Part shown: positions 48,055 to 60,139 of the stretch, piece after piece
How the letters are laid out: the number at the start of each line of letters is the position of its first letter
How positions within the stretch are numbered: position 1 is the stretch's first letter
From: Nocardioides eburneiflavus
GTDB taxonomy: Bacteria > Actinomycetota > Actinomycetes > Propionibacteriales > Nocardioidaceae
Length of the DNA: 64,000 bases
Assembly: GCF_004785795.1 (NCBI RefSeq)
Contig: NZ_SRRO01000001.1
Location: 868,001 to 932,000 of the forward strand
Reading direction: 5' to 3'
Notes under the pieces: generated by a model
Database searches by the model: none
Seen by the model: the letters and a program-made list of their open reading frames with translations, nothing else
What the model was told of the DNA's origin: nothing
Program-made: the position numbers and the translations under genes

Positions 48055-49028
48055 GTGACCCGTCCGCTCCTCACGCGCGCGGTCGACGCGGTCCTGGACC
48101 GCTCGCTCGTCCTCGGCTACACCACGATCGGTCTGGCGGTGCGGCGTACGCTCCCCGGCTGGCCGGCCGACCCGCTGCCGCGCTCGCTCGAGGGACGCCA
48201 CGCCCTCGTCACGGGCGCCAGCTCCGGGCTCGGGATCGCGACCGTCGAGGGCCTGGTGGCGTACGGCGCGGTCGTGCACATGCTCGTGCGCGACGAGGCC
48301 AAGGGGGCCGCGGTCGCGGAGCGGATCCGGGCGACGCACCCGGGGCGGAGGTGCGGCTGTGGCGCTGCGACGTCGCCGACCTCGACGACGTGCGCCGCTT
48401 CACCGCCGACCTCGCCGGCGAGGTCCCCGACCTCCACGCGGTCGTGCACAACGCCGGCGTCATGCCGCCGACCCGCACCGAGTCGCCCCAGGGCCACGAG
48501 CTCAGCATGGCCGTGCACCTGGTCGGTCCGGTCGTGATGACCGAGGCACTGCGTGGCCCGCTCGCGGCCGGCTCGTCCGGCGGGCGGGTGGTGCTGGTGA
48601 GCAGCGGCGGGATGTACGGCCAGCCCCTGCGGGCCGACGACCCCGGATACACCACCGGCGACTACTCGCCGACGACCTCGTACGCCCGCTCCAAGCGCTG
48701 GCAGGTCGAGATGGCGCCGCTGCTCGGCGAGCGCTGGGCGGCCGGCCGGATCACCGTGGCGACCATGCACCCGGGCTGGGCCGACACCCCCGGCGTGCAG
48801 GAGTCGCTGCCGACCTTCCGCCGCGTCACGCGGCCGGTCCTGCGCGACGACGCGCAGGGCGCCGACACCAGCGTGTGGCTCACCGCGGTCGAGCCCGCCC
48901 CGCCGACCGGCCGCTTCTGGCACGACCGCGTCGAGCGGCCGACCCACCTGCTCCCGACCACCCGCGCCAGCGAGGCCGACCGGACCCGGGCGTGGGCGTG
49001 GCTGCGCGAGGCCGCCGGGCTCGACTGA
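48055..49028 (+). pseudogene. Short-chain dehydrogenase/reductase gene with a one-base frameshift
   Basis: The first frame (GTG 48055) encodes the SDR start with TGASSGLG; at about 48342-48345 (a run of four G) the homology jumps to another frame that continues EVRLWRCDVADLDDV, HNAGVMPP, LVSSGG and the catalytic SYARSKRW, to TGA 49028. One missing G explains it. Both parts are otherwise intact (about 324 residues in all), so it is either a recent mutation or a sequencing error. GTG 48055 is 4 bases after the aldo-keto reductase stop. Confidence 0.8.
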
Positions 49029-49059
49029 ACCCTTGTCCGGCCTGACCTAGGGTGGCGCG

Positions 49060-49617
49060 GTGCTGAGCCTGCAGATCGACGACGACGTCCGCCTGGCCGA
49101 CCTCGAACCATGGCACGCCGAGCAGCTCGCCGGGCTGCTCCGCGCGCACGGGCCGGACTTCTACGAGTGGCTGCCGTGGGAGGGTTTCGAGCAGGTCGAC
49201 GCTGCCCGGTCGTTCCTCGAGGGCTTCGCGAAGTCCCGCGGCGAGACCGGCCGCCGCATCTTCGGCATCTGGGTCGGCCGCGAGCTGGTGGGCGCCACCC
49301 TGTTCCCGAGCTTCAACCCGCGCGCCGCGACCGCGGAGGTGGGCGTCCTCCTCGCCTCCACCGCCCGCGGCCGCGGCATCGTGACGCGGGCCATCGCGGC
49401 CATGCTCGACTGGGCGTTCGACGAGCGCGGCGTGCACCGCGTCGAGTGGAAGTGCGCGCCGGGCAACGCGCCGAGCCGCCGGATGGCGCAGCGTCTGGGC
49501 TTCACCCACGAGGGCACGCTCCGCGAGGTGTTCCCCGTGCGGGAGGAGCGCCAGGACCTCGAGGTCTGGGCGATCCTCTCGCGGGAGTGGTCCGGCCTGC
49601 CGGCGCACGCGGGGTAG
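49060..49617 (+). CDS. GNAT acetyltransferase (RimJ/RimL-like)
   Basis: A 185-residue N-acetyltransferase with the acetyl-CoA loop ARGRGIVTRA (about 106-115) and the RimL-type RVEWKCAPGNAPSRRMAQRLGF. It may acetylate a protein N-terminus, an amine or an antibiotic. GTG 49060 follows TAGGGT (49048-49053) by 6 bases. Its TAG stop (49615-49617) is part of the inverted-repeat end of the 49613 repeat. Confidence 0.87.
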   Translation: MLSLQIDDDVRLADLEPWHAEQLAGLLRAHGPDFYEWLPWEGFEQVDAARSFLEGFAKSRGETGRRIFGIWVGRELVGATLFPSFNPRAATAEVGVLLASTARGRGIVTRAIAAMLDWAFDERGVHRVEWKCAPGNAPSRRMAQRLGFTHEGTLREVFPVREERQDLEVWAILSREWSGLPAHAG

Positions 49618-49675
49618 TCCAGCGACTTCCGGTCGTTCCAAGGTCGTTGTCGCAGCCGTTCGCCACTGGACTACC
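49613..49675. repeat. Palindrome-ended 63-base repeat, copy B (inverted relative to 41771)
   Basis: Ends GGTAGTCCAG (49613-49622) and complement (49666-49675) are perfect 10-base inverted repeats. The interior aligns with the reverse complement of 41771-41835. It provides the stop codon of the acetyltransferase gene and precedes the fur promoter. Confidence 0.75.
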
Positions 49676-49704
49676 GCGGCCGACCGGCGGACCTCCCGAA
49701 AAAA

Positions 49705-49734
49705 CTTGACTCGTTCAAGAAAAGGCGGCAGGGT
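49705..49734 (+). promoter_or_regulatory. fur-katG promoter and probable Fur operator
   Basis: -35 TTGACT (49706-49711), 17-base spacer, -10 CAGGGT (49729-49734), 8 bases to ATG 49743. The -35 lies in the dyad CTTGA-N5-TCAAG (49705-49719) in a local A-rich stretch. Autoregulation by the adjacent Fur-family protein is known for furA-katG in other actinobacteria and inferred here. Confidence 0.65.
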
Positions 49735-49742
49735 GGTACGCG

Positions 49743-52486
<2,744 letters not shown>

Positions 52487-52497
52487 GCCGTACGCCC

Positions 52498-52532
52498 GCA
52501 GCCCGGTCCCCGCTCTCCGGGGGCCGGGCTGC
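52498..52532 (+). terminator. Terminator hairpin after katG
   Basis: GCAGCCCGG pairs with CCGGGCTGC at the ends (52498-52506 / 52524-52532) with CCCCG/CGGGG inside. It separates katG from the convergent MOSC gene. Confidence 0.7.
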
Positions 52533-52541
52533 TGTGCGTCC

Positions 52542-52985
52542 TCATACCGTCCCCACCTCGGCCTCGTCGCCGACGCTGATCGTGCCCGACGACAGCAGCC
52601 GGAACACCGTGCCGCCGCGCGGCGAGCGCAGCGCCTGCATCGCGCCGGGACCGAGCCAGTCGTCGAGGAGCCGGCACGGAGCCGCGATCCGGACGACCTC
52701 GAGCTCGACGCCCCCGATCCGCATCCGCTCGCCCGGCCGGGTCGGGATCGGTCCGCCGGTCAGGGTGATGTTGCGCCGCGTCAGGCCCGGGTCGACCGGG
52801 CGGCCGAGCACCTCGGCCGCGGCCGCGAGGTCGTCGAGCGCCTGCACGGTGACGTGACGGTGCCGGCTGCCGTGGTAGCGGTCGCCCACCAGGCCGGCGC
52901 CGGCCTCGGCCTCGACCGACGGCACGGCCTTCGTGGGCAGCCGACGGCCCGGGGAGAGGTGGATCGAGTGCACGCGCGAGCTCAC
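52542..52985 (-). CDS. MOSC-domain protein
   Basis: A 147-residue stand-alone MOSC domain (LVGDRYHG, HVTVQALDDLAAAAEVLGRPVDP, RRNITLTG, and the conserved Cys in APCRLLDDW). MOSC proteins bind sulfur carriers or molybdenum cofactor; a specific role cannot be named. GTG 52985 lies 7 bases after TACGGT (52993-52998): leaderless. Confidence 0.85.
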   Translation of the reverse strand: MSSRVHSIHLSPGRRLPTKAVPSVEAEAGAGLVGDRYHGSRHRHVTVQALDDLAAAAEVLGRPVDPGLTRRNITLTGGPIPTRPGERMRIGGVELEVVRIAAPCRLLDDWLGPGAMQALRSPRGGTVFRLLSSGTISVGDEAEVGTV

Positions 52986-53058
52986 GCCCGAGACCGTACG
53001 CGGGCGCGCCGCACGAATCAGGTCGCCGAGCGTCCGGATCCGTGGGCATGATCGAGCC

Positions 53059-53670
53059 GTGACCGACCTCCTGGACCCCGCGGCAGCCCTCCAGCACTAC
53101 CTCCAGTCGTCCCGCGACGCGCTGCTCTGGAAGCTCGACGGGCTCGGCGAGCGCGACCTGCGGCTACCGCGTACGCCGACAGGCACCAACCTGCTCGGCA
53201 TCGTCCGGCACGTCGCCAACGTCGAGATCGGCTACTTCGGACCCACCTTCGGCCGGGAGTGGCCCGAGCCCGACCACCCCCTGGTGGTCACCGACGAGGA
53301 CTACGACGCCGACCCCCAGCGTGACTGGTGGGTCCCCGCCGAGGTCTCCGCCACGGACGTCGCCGACTTCTACCGGGCGGTGGCGGCCTTCGGTGACGCG
53401 ACCATCGCGGACCTGCCGCTCGACGCGGTCGGTGCGGTGCCGTGGTGGCCCGAGGAGCGACGCGAGGTCTCCCTGCACCGGATCATCGTCCACGTCATCG
53501 TCGACACCACCCGGCACGCCGGCCACGCCGACATCCTCCGCGAGGGCATCGACGGCGCCGCCGGCCTCACGGTCGCCGCCCCGAACCTGCCCGACGTCGA
53601 CTGGCCGGCGTACGTCGACAGGCTGAGACAGGTGGCGGAGCGGTTCGAGCCGGGATCGTCCCACCCCTAG
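53059..53670 (+). CDS. DinB/DUF664-family protein
   Basis: A 203-residue helical-bundle protein with the GTNLLGIVRHVANVEIGYFG and LHRIIVHVIVDTTRHAGHADILRE segments; the three His at bundle positions would bind a metal ion. Relatives include mycothiol- and bacillithiol-dependent enzymes (with inositol phosphate synthase in this genome, mycothiol is plausible). Substrate unknown. GTG 53059 is the likely start. Confidence 0.83.
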   Translation: MTDLLDPAAALQHYLQSSRDALLWKLDGLGERDLRLPRTPTGTNLLGIVRHVANVEIGYFGPTFGREWPEPDHPLVVTDEDYDADPQRDWWVPAEVSATDVADFYRAVAAFGDATIADLPLDAVGAVPWWPEERREVSLHRIIVHVIVDTTRHAGHADILREGIDGAAGLTVAAPNLPDVDWPAYVDRLRQVAERFEPGSSHP

Positions 53671-53708
53671 GGGTTGAGGTCGGGGCCGATCGCTGGTTGG
53701 GTCGTCGG

Positions 53709-55271
53709 ATGAAATCCGAGGCGGCAGACACAGTGGCGGCAGAAGGCACCCAGCAGGAGTGGGAATGGCTGGCGACGATCGAGGACGCGATCAACTCCAC
53801 CTTCGACCCCATCGCCGACGCGGTGGCGTCGGTCATCTTCTACGCGCCGACGATCGGCGGGGTCACGTTCCCGCTCATCGTGCTGTGGCTCGTGGTCGCG
53901 GCGATCGTCTTCACGATCTACTTCAAGGGCATCCAGTTCAGGTCCTGGAGGACGTCGATGGACCTGGTGCGCGGCAAGTTCTCCCGCGCCAGCGATCCCG
54001 GTGAGGTCACGCACTTCCAGGCGCTGTCCTCGGCGGTGTCGGGCACGGTCGGCCTCGGCAACATCGCGGGCGTCGGCGCCGCGGTCACGCTCGGCGGCCC
54101 CGGTGCGACGTTCTGGATGATCATCGCCGGCCTCTTCGGCATGTGCACCAAGTTCGTCGAGTGCACGCTGGGCGTGAAGTACCGCGAGGTCCACGAGGAC
54201 GGCAGCGTGACGGGCGGCCCGTTCCGCTACCTCCCGGTCGCGTTCGAGCGCTTCGGCAGCGGCGTGTCCCGCGCCCTCACCATCATCTTCGCCGTCGCGC
54301 TGTTCCTGTTCGGCGCGGTCGGCGGCAACATGTTCCAGGCCAACCAGACCTTCGCCCAGGCGCAGGAGGTGACCGGTGGCGAGGACGGCTTCCTCGGGTC
54401 CTCGGGCTCGGCGCTGATCTTCGGCATCGTGCTCGCCATGCTGGTCGGTGCGGTGATCATCGGCGGCATCACCTCGATCGCGCGGGTGACCTCGAGGCTC
54501 GTGCCGGTGATGGCGATCCTCTACCTCGGCACCTGCCTGCTCGTGATCCTCGGCAACATCCCCAACATCCCGGGGGCGATCGGCACGATCATCACCGGTG
54601 CCTTCAACCCCGAGGGGGTCGCCGGCGGCGCGCTCGGCGTCCTGATCATCGGGTTCCAGCGGGCGGCGTTCTCCAACGAGGCGGGCGTCGGCTCCGCGCC
54701 GATCGCCCACTCGGCGGTCAAGACCAAGCACCCCGTCAGCGAGGGCTTCGTCGCGCTCCTCGAGCCGTTCATCGACACCGTCGTCATCTGCACCATGACC
54801 GCGTTGACGATCGTGATCGCCGACTCGGCCTACTACTCCGAGCAGCGCGAGATCGTCGCCGGCGGTGGCCCGACCCCGGACGGCGTCGTGGTGACCTCGC
54901 GGGCGTTCGAGACGTTCCTCCCGCAGTTCCCGGTGATCCTCGCCATCGCGGTCGCCCTGTTCGCGTTCTCGACGCTGATCACCTGGTCCTACTACACGAT
55001 GAAGGCCTGGACCGAGCTGTTCGGGCGGTCCAAGCGCAGTGAGGCGACCTTCAAGATCGTGTTCTGCCTCTTCACCGTCGTCGGCAGCGTCATGACCTTC
55101 ACCTCGGTCCTCACCTTCGCCGACTCGATGCTCTTCGTCTGTGCGATCGTCAACCTGCTCGCCTGCTACATCCTGCTGCCCAAGGTGCGCGAGGAGCTGC
55201 GCTCGTTCCGTGAGGGACGGCGTACGGGTGCCATCAAGGAGGTCCCGGTCGAGGAGCGCGCGACCACCTGA
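53709..55271 (+). CDS. Sodium:alanine symporter (AGCS family)
   Basis: A 520-residue transporter with about 11 membrane segments. Family signatures are FKGIQFRSWR, FQALSSAVSGTVGLGNIAGVGAA, GGPGATFWM and RAAFSNEAGVGSAPIAHS. It imports alanine or glycine with Na+. ATG 53709 is 38 bases after the DinB stop; the open frame further back overlaps that gene. Confidence 0.93.
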   Translation: MKSEAADTVAAEGTQQEWEWLATIEDAINSTFDPIADAVASVIFYAPTIGGVTFPLIVLWLVVAAIVFTIYFKGIQFRSWRTSMDLVRGKFSRASDPGEVTHFQALSSAVSGTVGLGNIAGVGAAVTLGGPGATFWMIIAGLFGMCTKFVECTLGVKYREVHEDGSVTGGPFRYLPVAFERFGSGVSRALTIIFAVALFLFGAVGGNMFQANQTFAQAQEVTGGEDGFLGSSGSALIFGIVLAMLVGAVIIGGITSIARVTSRLVPVMAILYLGTCLLVILGNIPNIPGAIGTIITGAFNPEGVAGGALGVLIIGFQRAAFSNEAGVGSAPIAHSAVKTKHPVSEGFVALLEPFIDTVVICTMTALTIVIADSAYYSEQREIVAGGGPTPDGVVVTSRAFETFLPQFPVILAIAVALFAFSTLITWSYYTMKAWTELFGRSKRSEATFKIVFCLFTVVGSVMTFTSVLTFADSMLFVCAIVNLLACYILLPKVREELRSFREGRRTGAIKEVPVEERATT

Positions 55272-55310
55272 TCGCGACCGACCGGCGCCGGGGCTTCCCC
55301 GACGGACGTG

Positions 55311-56207
55311 TCAGGCGTCGTGGCGGCCGGCTCCCGTGCGTGGCACGGGCGCTCCGGCCGCCATGGGCGCGGACAGCTGGGCGAAGGTCGTCACGGCCAG
55401 GGCGGTGACGAGGGCGACGCCCGCCAGGACCACTCCGGCGTCGAGGAAGCCCGACCAGCCGGTGTCGGGGCGTACGCCGACCGCGAGCAGTCCCGACACG
55501 GCCAGGCCCACTCCGGTCACGGCGAAGATGCGGTGCTCACGGCCGGGCGCGGTGCCCGGCATGCCACCCCTGACCAGGCTCCAGATCGTCAGCACGCCGG
55601 TGCCCCAGGCCAGGCAGACGAGGATCGCGCCCAGGATGTCGGCGGGCCGGTGCCAGCTGGCCACGAGGGTCGCAGCGGCCGTCACCGTCACCGCGCCCGA
55701 ACCCAGGAGCGACACGGTCGTCCGTGCCTGCCCGGGCACGACGAGCAGTGCGGCGAACACCAGTGAGACCACCACCGTGGTGTGCCCGCTGGGGAAGCTC
55801 GTGACGGTGAGGTACCCGAAGTCGGAGCGCTCGGACACCGCCTTGACGACCTGGGTGGTCGCATTGGCAGAGATCACCAGCGCGCCCGCTGCCACCGCGG
55901 CTGCGTACTGCCGGCGCACCCAGGCCACCCCGACGAGCAGCGCCACCGCTACGGCGATCGAGCCGAGCGAGACGTTGCCGAGGACGCCGACGAGCCGCCG
56001 CGTGGCTGCCTCGTCGCCGACCACGATGTCCATCCCGGCCTGGTCGAGCGCCTGGCCGAGCTCGGTGTGCTGGCTGCGATCGGCCAGCCAGACGAGCGCG
56101 GTTGCGCCGAGCAACCCGACGCCGGCACAGGCGGCCGTGCTGCGCCACCGCTGCCACTGGGCGCGCACGCGTGCGACGGGCTCCCGGTCTCCCCGCCCCA
56201 CGCTCAT
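55311..56207 (-). CDS. PAP2-family membrane phosphatase
   Basis: A 298-residue protein with about 8 membrane segments. It has the PAP2 motifs PSGHTTVV and SWHRPADILG (His catalytic residues); the first KxxxxxxRP motif is degenerate (KAVSERSDFGY). It probably removes phosphate from a lipid phosphate or polyprenyl pyrophosphate. ATG 56207 is chosen over longer frames since the upstream part overlaps the MFS promoter. Confidence 0.82.
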   Translation of the reverse strand: MSVGRGDREPVARVRAQWQRWRSTAACAGVGLLGATALVWLADRSQHTELGQALDQAGMDIVVGDEAATRRLVGVLGNVSLGSIAVAVALLVGVAWVRRQYAAAVAAGALVISANATTQVVKAVSERSDFGYLTVTSFPSGHTTVVVSLVFAALLVVPGQARTTVSLLGSGAVTVTAAATLVASWHRPADILGAILVCLAWGTGVLTIWSLVRGGMPGTAPGREHRIFAVTGVGLAVSGLLAVGVRPDTGWSGFLDAGVVLAGVALVTALAVTTFAQLSAPMAAGAPVPRTGAGRHDA

Positions 56208-56303
56208 GCCGCCATGGTGGCACGCGACGTACGACGAAGCCGCTGCGTGGGCGCCACCAAAGTCGGAGGCGCACTGTCGGTGGTTGAGCCTAGGGTTCTC
56301 CCT

Positions 56304-57725
56304 GTGCCCCTGGACGACTTCGAGCCGATCCCGGCGGACCCCGCGGCGCCGCAGGTGGAGGCCCACCTGCCGCCGGGCGTGACGCGCGGCGTCGAGACGC
56401 TGCGCGCCTTCCGGCAGGTCCTGGCCAACACGCTCGTCGCCAACGTGACGTCGAGCTTCCTCTGGTTCGCGCTCACCTTCTGGGCCTACCTCGAGACCCG
56501 CTCGGTGATGGCCACGGCCATCATCGGCGGCGGGTTCATGCTGTTCACGGCCGTCTTCGGGACCTACTTCGGCACCCTCGTCGACCGGCACCGCAAGAAG
56601 CAGGTGATGGTCGCGTCCTCGACGGTCACCCTGGTGACCTACGCGCTGTCCGGCGGTCTGTGGCTGCTGCTCGGCGAGGACCGGCTGGCCGACTGGGGCA
56701 GCCCGTGGTTCTGGCTGTTCGCCGCGGTCATCCTCGTTGGCGGCGTCGTCGAGAGCCTGCGCAACATCGCGCTCTCCACGACCGTCACCCTGCTCGTGCC
56801 CGAGGACGGCCGCGACAAGGCCAACGGCCTCGTCGGCACCGTCCAGGGCATCGCGTTCATGATCACCAGCGTCTTCAGCGGCCTGAGCGTCGGCCTGCTC
56901 GGCATGGGCTGGACCCTCGCGATCGCGATCGCGCTGACGGGCGCGTCGCTGCTCCACCTGGTGCCGATCGCGATCCCCGAGCTCGACCCCGACCCCGACG
57001 CGACCGGCTCGCGCTTCGACGTCCGCGGCGCGATCGCCGCCATCACCGCGGTGCCCGGGCTCGTCGCGCTCATCCTCTTCTCGACGTTCAACAACCTCGT
57101 CAGTGGCGTCTACATCGCGCTGATGGACCCCTACGGCCTGACGCTCTTCAGCGTCGAGCTGTGGGGCATCGTGCTCGGCGTCACCGGGCTGGGCTTCGTG
57201 GTCGGCGGTGGGCTGGTCGCCCGCTTCGGTCTCGGCGCCAACCCGGTGCGCACCCTGCTGCTCGTCAACCTGGGCATCGCCGTGCTCGGCATGACCTTCA
57301 CCCTGCGCGAGTGGCCCTGGCTCTACGTCCTCGGCATCTTCGCCTTCATGGCGATCATCCCGGCAGCCGAGGCGTCCGAGCAGACGATCCTCCAGCGGGT
57401 CGTCCCCTACCGCACCCAGGGCCGCGTCTTCGGCTTCGCCCAGAGCGTCGAGCTCGCGGCCAGCCCGATCTCGGCGTTCCTGATCGGACCGATCGCCGAG
57501 TTCGCGCTCATCCCCTACATGGAGTCATCGGTGGGTCGCGAGACCTGGGGGTGGCTGCTCGGCGACGGCGAGGCGCGCGGGATCGCGCTGGTCTTCCTCG
57601 GCGCCGGCGCGATCATGTTCGTGGCCGTCCTCGTCGCGCTCGCCTCGGCGCCCTACCGCCGGCTGTCGGCCGCGTACGCCGCCGCGCCGCCGCAGCAGCT
57701 CGAGGCCGCGGGCGCTGGAGACTGA
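56304..57725 (+). CDS. Major facilitator superfamily transporter
   Basis: A 473-residue protein with about 12 membrane segments and the MFS loop 2-3 motif FGTLVDRHRKKQVM. It is similar in layout to MFS_3/EntS-like exporters. A hydrophilic N-terminus (about 40 residues) precedes the first helix. GTG 56304 follows TAGGGT (56291-56296) by 7 bases, so it is leaderless, diverging from the PAP2 gene. Substrate unknown. Confidence 0.88.
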   Translation: MPLDDFEPIPADPAAPQVEAHLPPGVTRGVETLRAFRQVLANTLVANVTSSFLWFALTFWAYLETRSVMATAIIGGGFMLFTAVFGTYFGTLVDRHRKKQVMVASSTVTLVTYALSGGLWLLLGEDRLADWGSPWFWLFAAVILVGGVVESLRNIALSTTVTLLVPEDGRDKANGLVGTVQGIAFMITSVFSGLSVGLLGMGWTLAIAIALTGASLLHLVPIAIPELDPDPDATGSRFDVRGAIAAITAVPGLVALILFSTFNNLVSGVYIALMDPYGLTLFSVELWGIVLGVTGLGFVVGGGLVARFGLGANPVRTLLLVNLGIAVLGMTFTLREWPWLYVLGIFAFMAIIPAAEASEQTILQRVVPYRTQGRVFGFAQSVELAASPISAFLIGPIAEFALIPYMESSVGRETWGWLLGDGEARGIALVFLGAGAIMFVAVLVALASAPYRRLSAAYAAAPPQQLEAAGAGD

Positions 57726-57733
57726 GGCGTCGA

Positions 57734-58882
57734 TCAGGCCGGCATCCGGGCGTCGAGGAACCGCACGGTCCGGTCCATCGCGGCGACGAACGCCGGGCCG
57801 AAGGCGTGCGCGTCGTCGTACCACTCGAGCGTGGCGTCCACGCCTGCCCGCGTCATCGCGCGCTGCGTCGCCCGCGCCCACGCCGGCGGACAGGTGTCGT
57901 CGAACCGGCCGTGCACCATGAGCACCGGCTCGGTGATCTCCCCGAAGAGCGGGCGCGGCGAGAGGCCACGCCAGAAGGCGGGGTCCTCGCCGGGGAGGCC
58001 GTGCCGGCCACGGAAGCCGGCCTTCAGCTGGGCCAGGGGTGCGTCCGGGCGCTGGAACTGGGCGAAGTTCTCCGCCTCGAGGCTCGACACCGACGCCCAC
58101 CCGACGCCGGCGGCGAACAGTCCCGGCTCGGCGGCCAGCGCCTTCATCATCACGCCGCCGCCCATCGACCGGCCGAACAGCGCGATGCGGTCGTCGTCCA
58201 CCCGGACCTCGCGCGAGTCGCGCAGTGCGTGGAGCGCGGCGACGGCGTCGGCGGCATAGCCGAGGCGTACGGCCGTCTCCACCCGCGGATCGTCGGTCGA
58301 CTCGGCGTGGTTGCGGTAGTCGACGTGGAGGGCGACGTAGCCGCGCTGCGCCAGGAAGCCGCGCTCGCGCGTCATGCCCTGCCCACGCACGTAGTAGGCC
58401 GGGTCGATGTAGCCGTGCGCCAGGACGACGGCGGGGAACGGGCCGCGCCCGGTCGGCACGTTGAGCACGCCGCTGATCCGCAGCGGCCGCGTGCCCCTGC
58501 CGGCGGTCGTCGAGGCGAAGGTGACGTCGTACGACGTGTACGCCGACGTCCGCTCGCGCACCGCCCCCAGCCGGAGGTCGCCGCCGGTCAGGTCGGCCCG
58601 GGCGAGGGCGGCCATCGAGATGGGATCCACCGGCTCGGGTTCCCCGGTCGGCTCCTCGGTGGGCTGCTCCGCCGGCTCCTCGGTGGGCTCCTCGGTGGGC
58701 TCGTCGGTGGGCTCCTCGGCCGGCTCCTCGGTGGGCTCGGGCGCGCTGGTCGCGCTCGGCGTCTCGTCCGGGCTGCCGGGCGCCGGCTGCTCGCTGGTGC
58801 ATCCGGCGAGCAGCACCAGGGCTGCGATCAGGGCCGTGATCGTCGGAAGGTGGCCGGCGGCTCGGAGCCGGGGGGCGTCCAT
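57734..58882 (-). CDS. Lipoprotein alpha/beta hydrolase
   Basis: A 382-residue exported hydrolase. Signal peptide with lipobox LLAGC (lipid-anchored Cys about residue 28), a linker of EEPT-type repeats (58640-58740), then an alpha/beta-hydrolase domain with the oxyanion HGY, nucleophile GRSMGG, acid in HGRFDDTCPP and His in DDAHAF. It resembles acyl-peptidase/dipeptidyl-peptidase-like or acetyl-xylan-esterase-like enzymes; the substrate is not clear. It converges on the MFS gene with 8 bases between stops. Confidence 0.85.
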   Translation of the reverse strand: MDAPRLRAAGHLPTITALIAALVLLAGCTSEQPAPGSPDETPSATSAPEPTEEPAEEPTDEPTEEPTEEPAEQPTEEPTGEPEPVDPISMAALARADLTGGDLRLGAVRERTSAYTSYDVTFASTTAGRGTRPLRISGVLNVPTGRGPFPAVVLAHGYIDPAYYVRGQGMTRERGFLAQRGYVALHVDYRNHAESTDDPRVETAVRLGYAADAVAALHALRDSREVRVDDDRIALFGRSMGGGVMMKALAAEPGLFAAGVGWASVSSLEAENFAQFQRPDAPLAQLKAGFRGRHGLPGEDPAFWRGLSPRPLFGEITEPVLMVHGRFDDTCPPAWARATQRAMTRAGVDATLEWYDDAHAFGPAFVAAMDRTVRFLDARMPA

Positions 58883-58971
58883 GCGCTCCAGTGTGCGGGA
58901 GGGCTGGTCACACTTCGGGCCGCTCGCTCGTCATCGGGTTGGAATGATGCGATCGACGAAGGGTGGACGTG

Positions 58972-59832
58972 ATGGACCAGGTGAAGGCCTTCGAGGCCGA
59001 GCGGCCGCGCCTGCTGGCACTGGCCGGCCGGGTGCTGGCCGACCACGCCGAGGCCGAGGACGTCGTGCAGCAGGCGTGGCTCCGGCTCGACCGTGCCACC
59101 ACGCGCGACGGCACCGACATCGACAACCTGCCGGCCTGGCTGACGACCGTCACCACCCGGCTCTGCCTGGACCGGTTGCGGGCGCGTACGCCTGTCCCCG
59201 TCGACGACCTCGACGACGCGGGCGAGGTGTGGGCGCGACCGCCGGTCGACCCCGCCGACGACGTCGCCCTGGCCGACACGGTGGGCGTCGCCCTCCAGGC
59301 GGTGATCGACCGCCTGTCGCCGCGCGAGCGGGTCGCGTTCGTCCTGCACGACAGCTTCGGCTTCGAGTTCGCCACGATCGCCGCCGTCCTCGACACGACT
59401 CCCACGGCCGCCCGCAAGCTCGCCTCGCGCGCCCGTGCGAAGGTCGCCCAGCCCGCCGCCGAGGACGCCCTCGCCGACTGGGAGGTGGTCGACGCCTTCA
59501 TGGCGGCAGCCCGCGGGGGCGACCTCGACCGGCTGCTGCAGCTGCTCGCCCCCGATGCCGTCGTCGGAGCCGACGACGCCGCCGTCCTCGCCGGTACGCC
59601 CGCCTCGATCGAGGGCCGCGGCGAGGTCGCGGCGTTCTTCAACGGCAGCGCCCAAGCGGCGCTGGCCGTCTTCGTCGGCGACCGCCCGGCGTCGGCCTGG
59701 TTCCACCGCGGCCGCGCCGCCGTCGTCTTCGACTTCACCGTCGAGGAGGGCCGGGTCGCGGCGATCACGTTCCGCGCCGACCCCGACGTCCTCGACAGCG
59801 TCGTCCGTCGCGACGGCGCGTCACCCCGGTGA
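58972..59832 (+). CDS. ECF sigma factor with SnoaL-like domain (ECF41/SigJ-like)
   Basis: A 286-residue sigma factor: region 2 (about 8-75: ALAGRVLADHAEAEDVVQQAW, LPAWLTTVTTRLCLDRLRA), region 4 (about 110-155: LSPRERVAFVLHDSFGFEFATIAAVL), then a SnoaL/NTF2-like domain (about 170-280) ending in ADPDVLDSV, close to the NPDKL-type motif of ECF41. The C-terminal domain controls the activity in that group. ATG 58972 is preferred over GTG 58963. It is followed by a 78-residue protein, probably its target operon. Confidence 0.85.
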   Translation: MDQVKAFEAERPRLLALAGRVLADHAEAEDVVQQAWLRLDRATTRDGTDIDNLPAWLTTVTTRLCLDRLRARTPVPVDDLDDAGEVWARPPVDPADDVALADTVGVALQAVIDRLSPRERVAFVLHDSFGFEFATIAAVLDTTPTAARKLASRARAKVAQPAAEDALADWEVVDAFMAAARGGDLDRLLQLLAPDAVVGADDAAVLAGTPASIEGRGEVAAFFNGSAQAALAVFVGDRPASAWFHRGRAAVVFDFTVEEGRVAAITFRADPDVLDSVVRRDGASPR

Positions 59833-59896
59833 GCGCACCGGTCACACCTGCCGTCCCCCGATCGTCGACCCACCACCACCCCACGGAGGAGAACCC

Positions 59897-60133
59897 ATGA
59901 AGACCATGACCTGCCGCCAGCTCGGCGGCCCCTGCGACCTCGCGCACCGCGGCGAGACCCACGACGACGTGATCAACGCCCAGGACCAGCACCTCAAGCA
60001 GGCCGAGAAGGAGGGCGACGCCGCCCACCAGCCCGCCCGCGACGAGATGAAGGGCCGCTGGCGGCACCCCAGGAAGTCGCTCGGCTGGTACCGCGAGATG
60101 AAGCAGGCCTTCGCGGACCTGCCCGAGGACTGA
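59897..60133 (+). CDS. DUF1059-like small protein
   Basis: A 78-residue soluble protein starting MKTMTCRQLGGPCDLAHRGE, which resembles short proteins with a CRxxGGPCD motif found beside ECF sigma factors. GGAGGAG lies before ATG 59897. Function unknown; two Cys residues could bind metal or form a disulfide. Probably transcribed with the sigma factor. Confidence 0.72.
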   Translation: MKTMTCRQLGGPCDLAHRGETHDDVINAQDQHLKQAEKEGDAAHQPARDEMKGRWRHPRKSLGWYREMKQAFADLPED

Positions 60134-60139
60134 TCGGCG

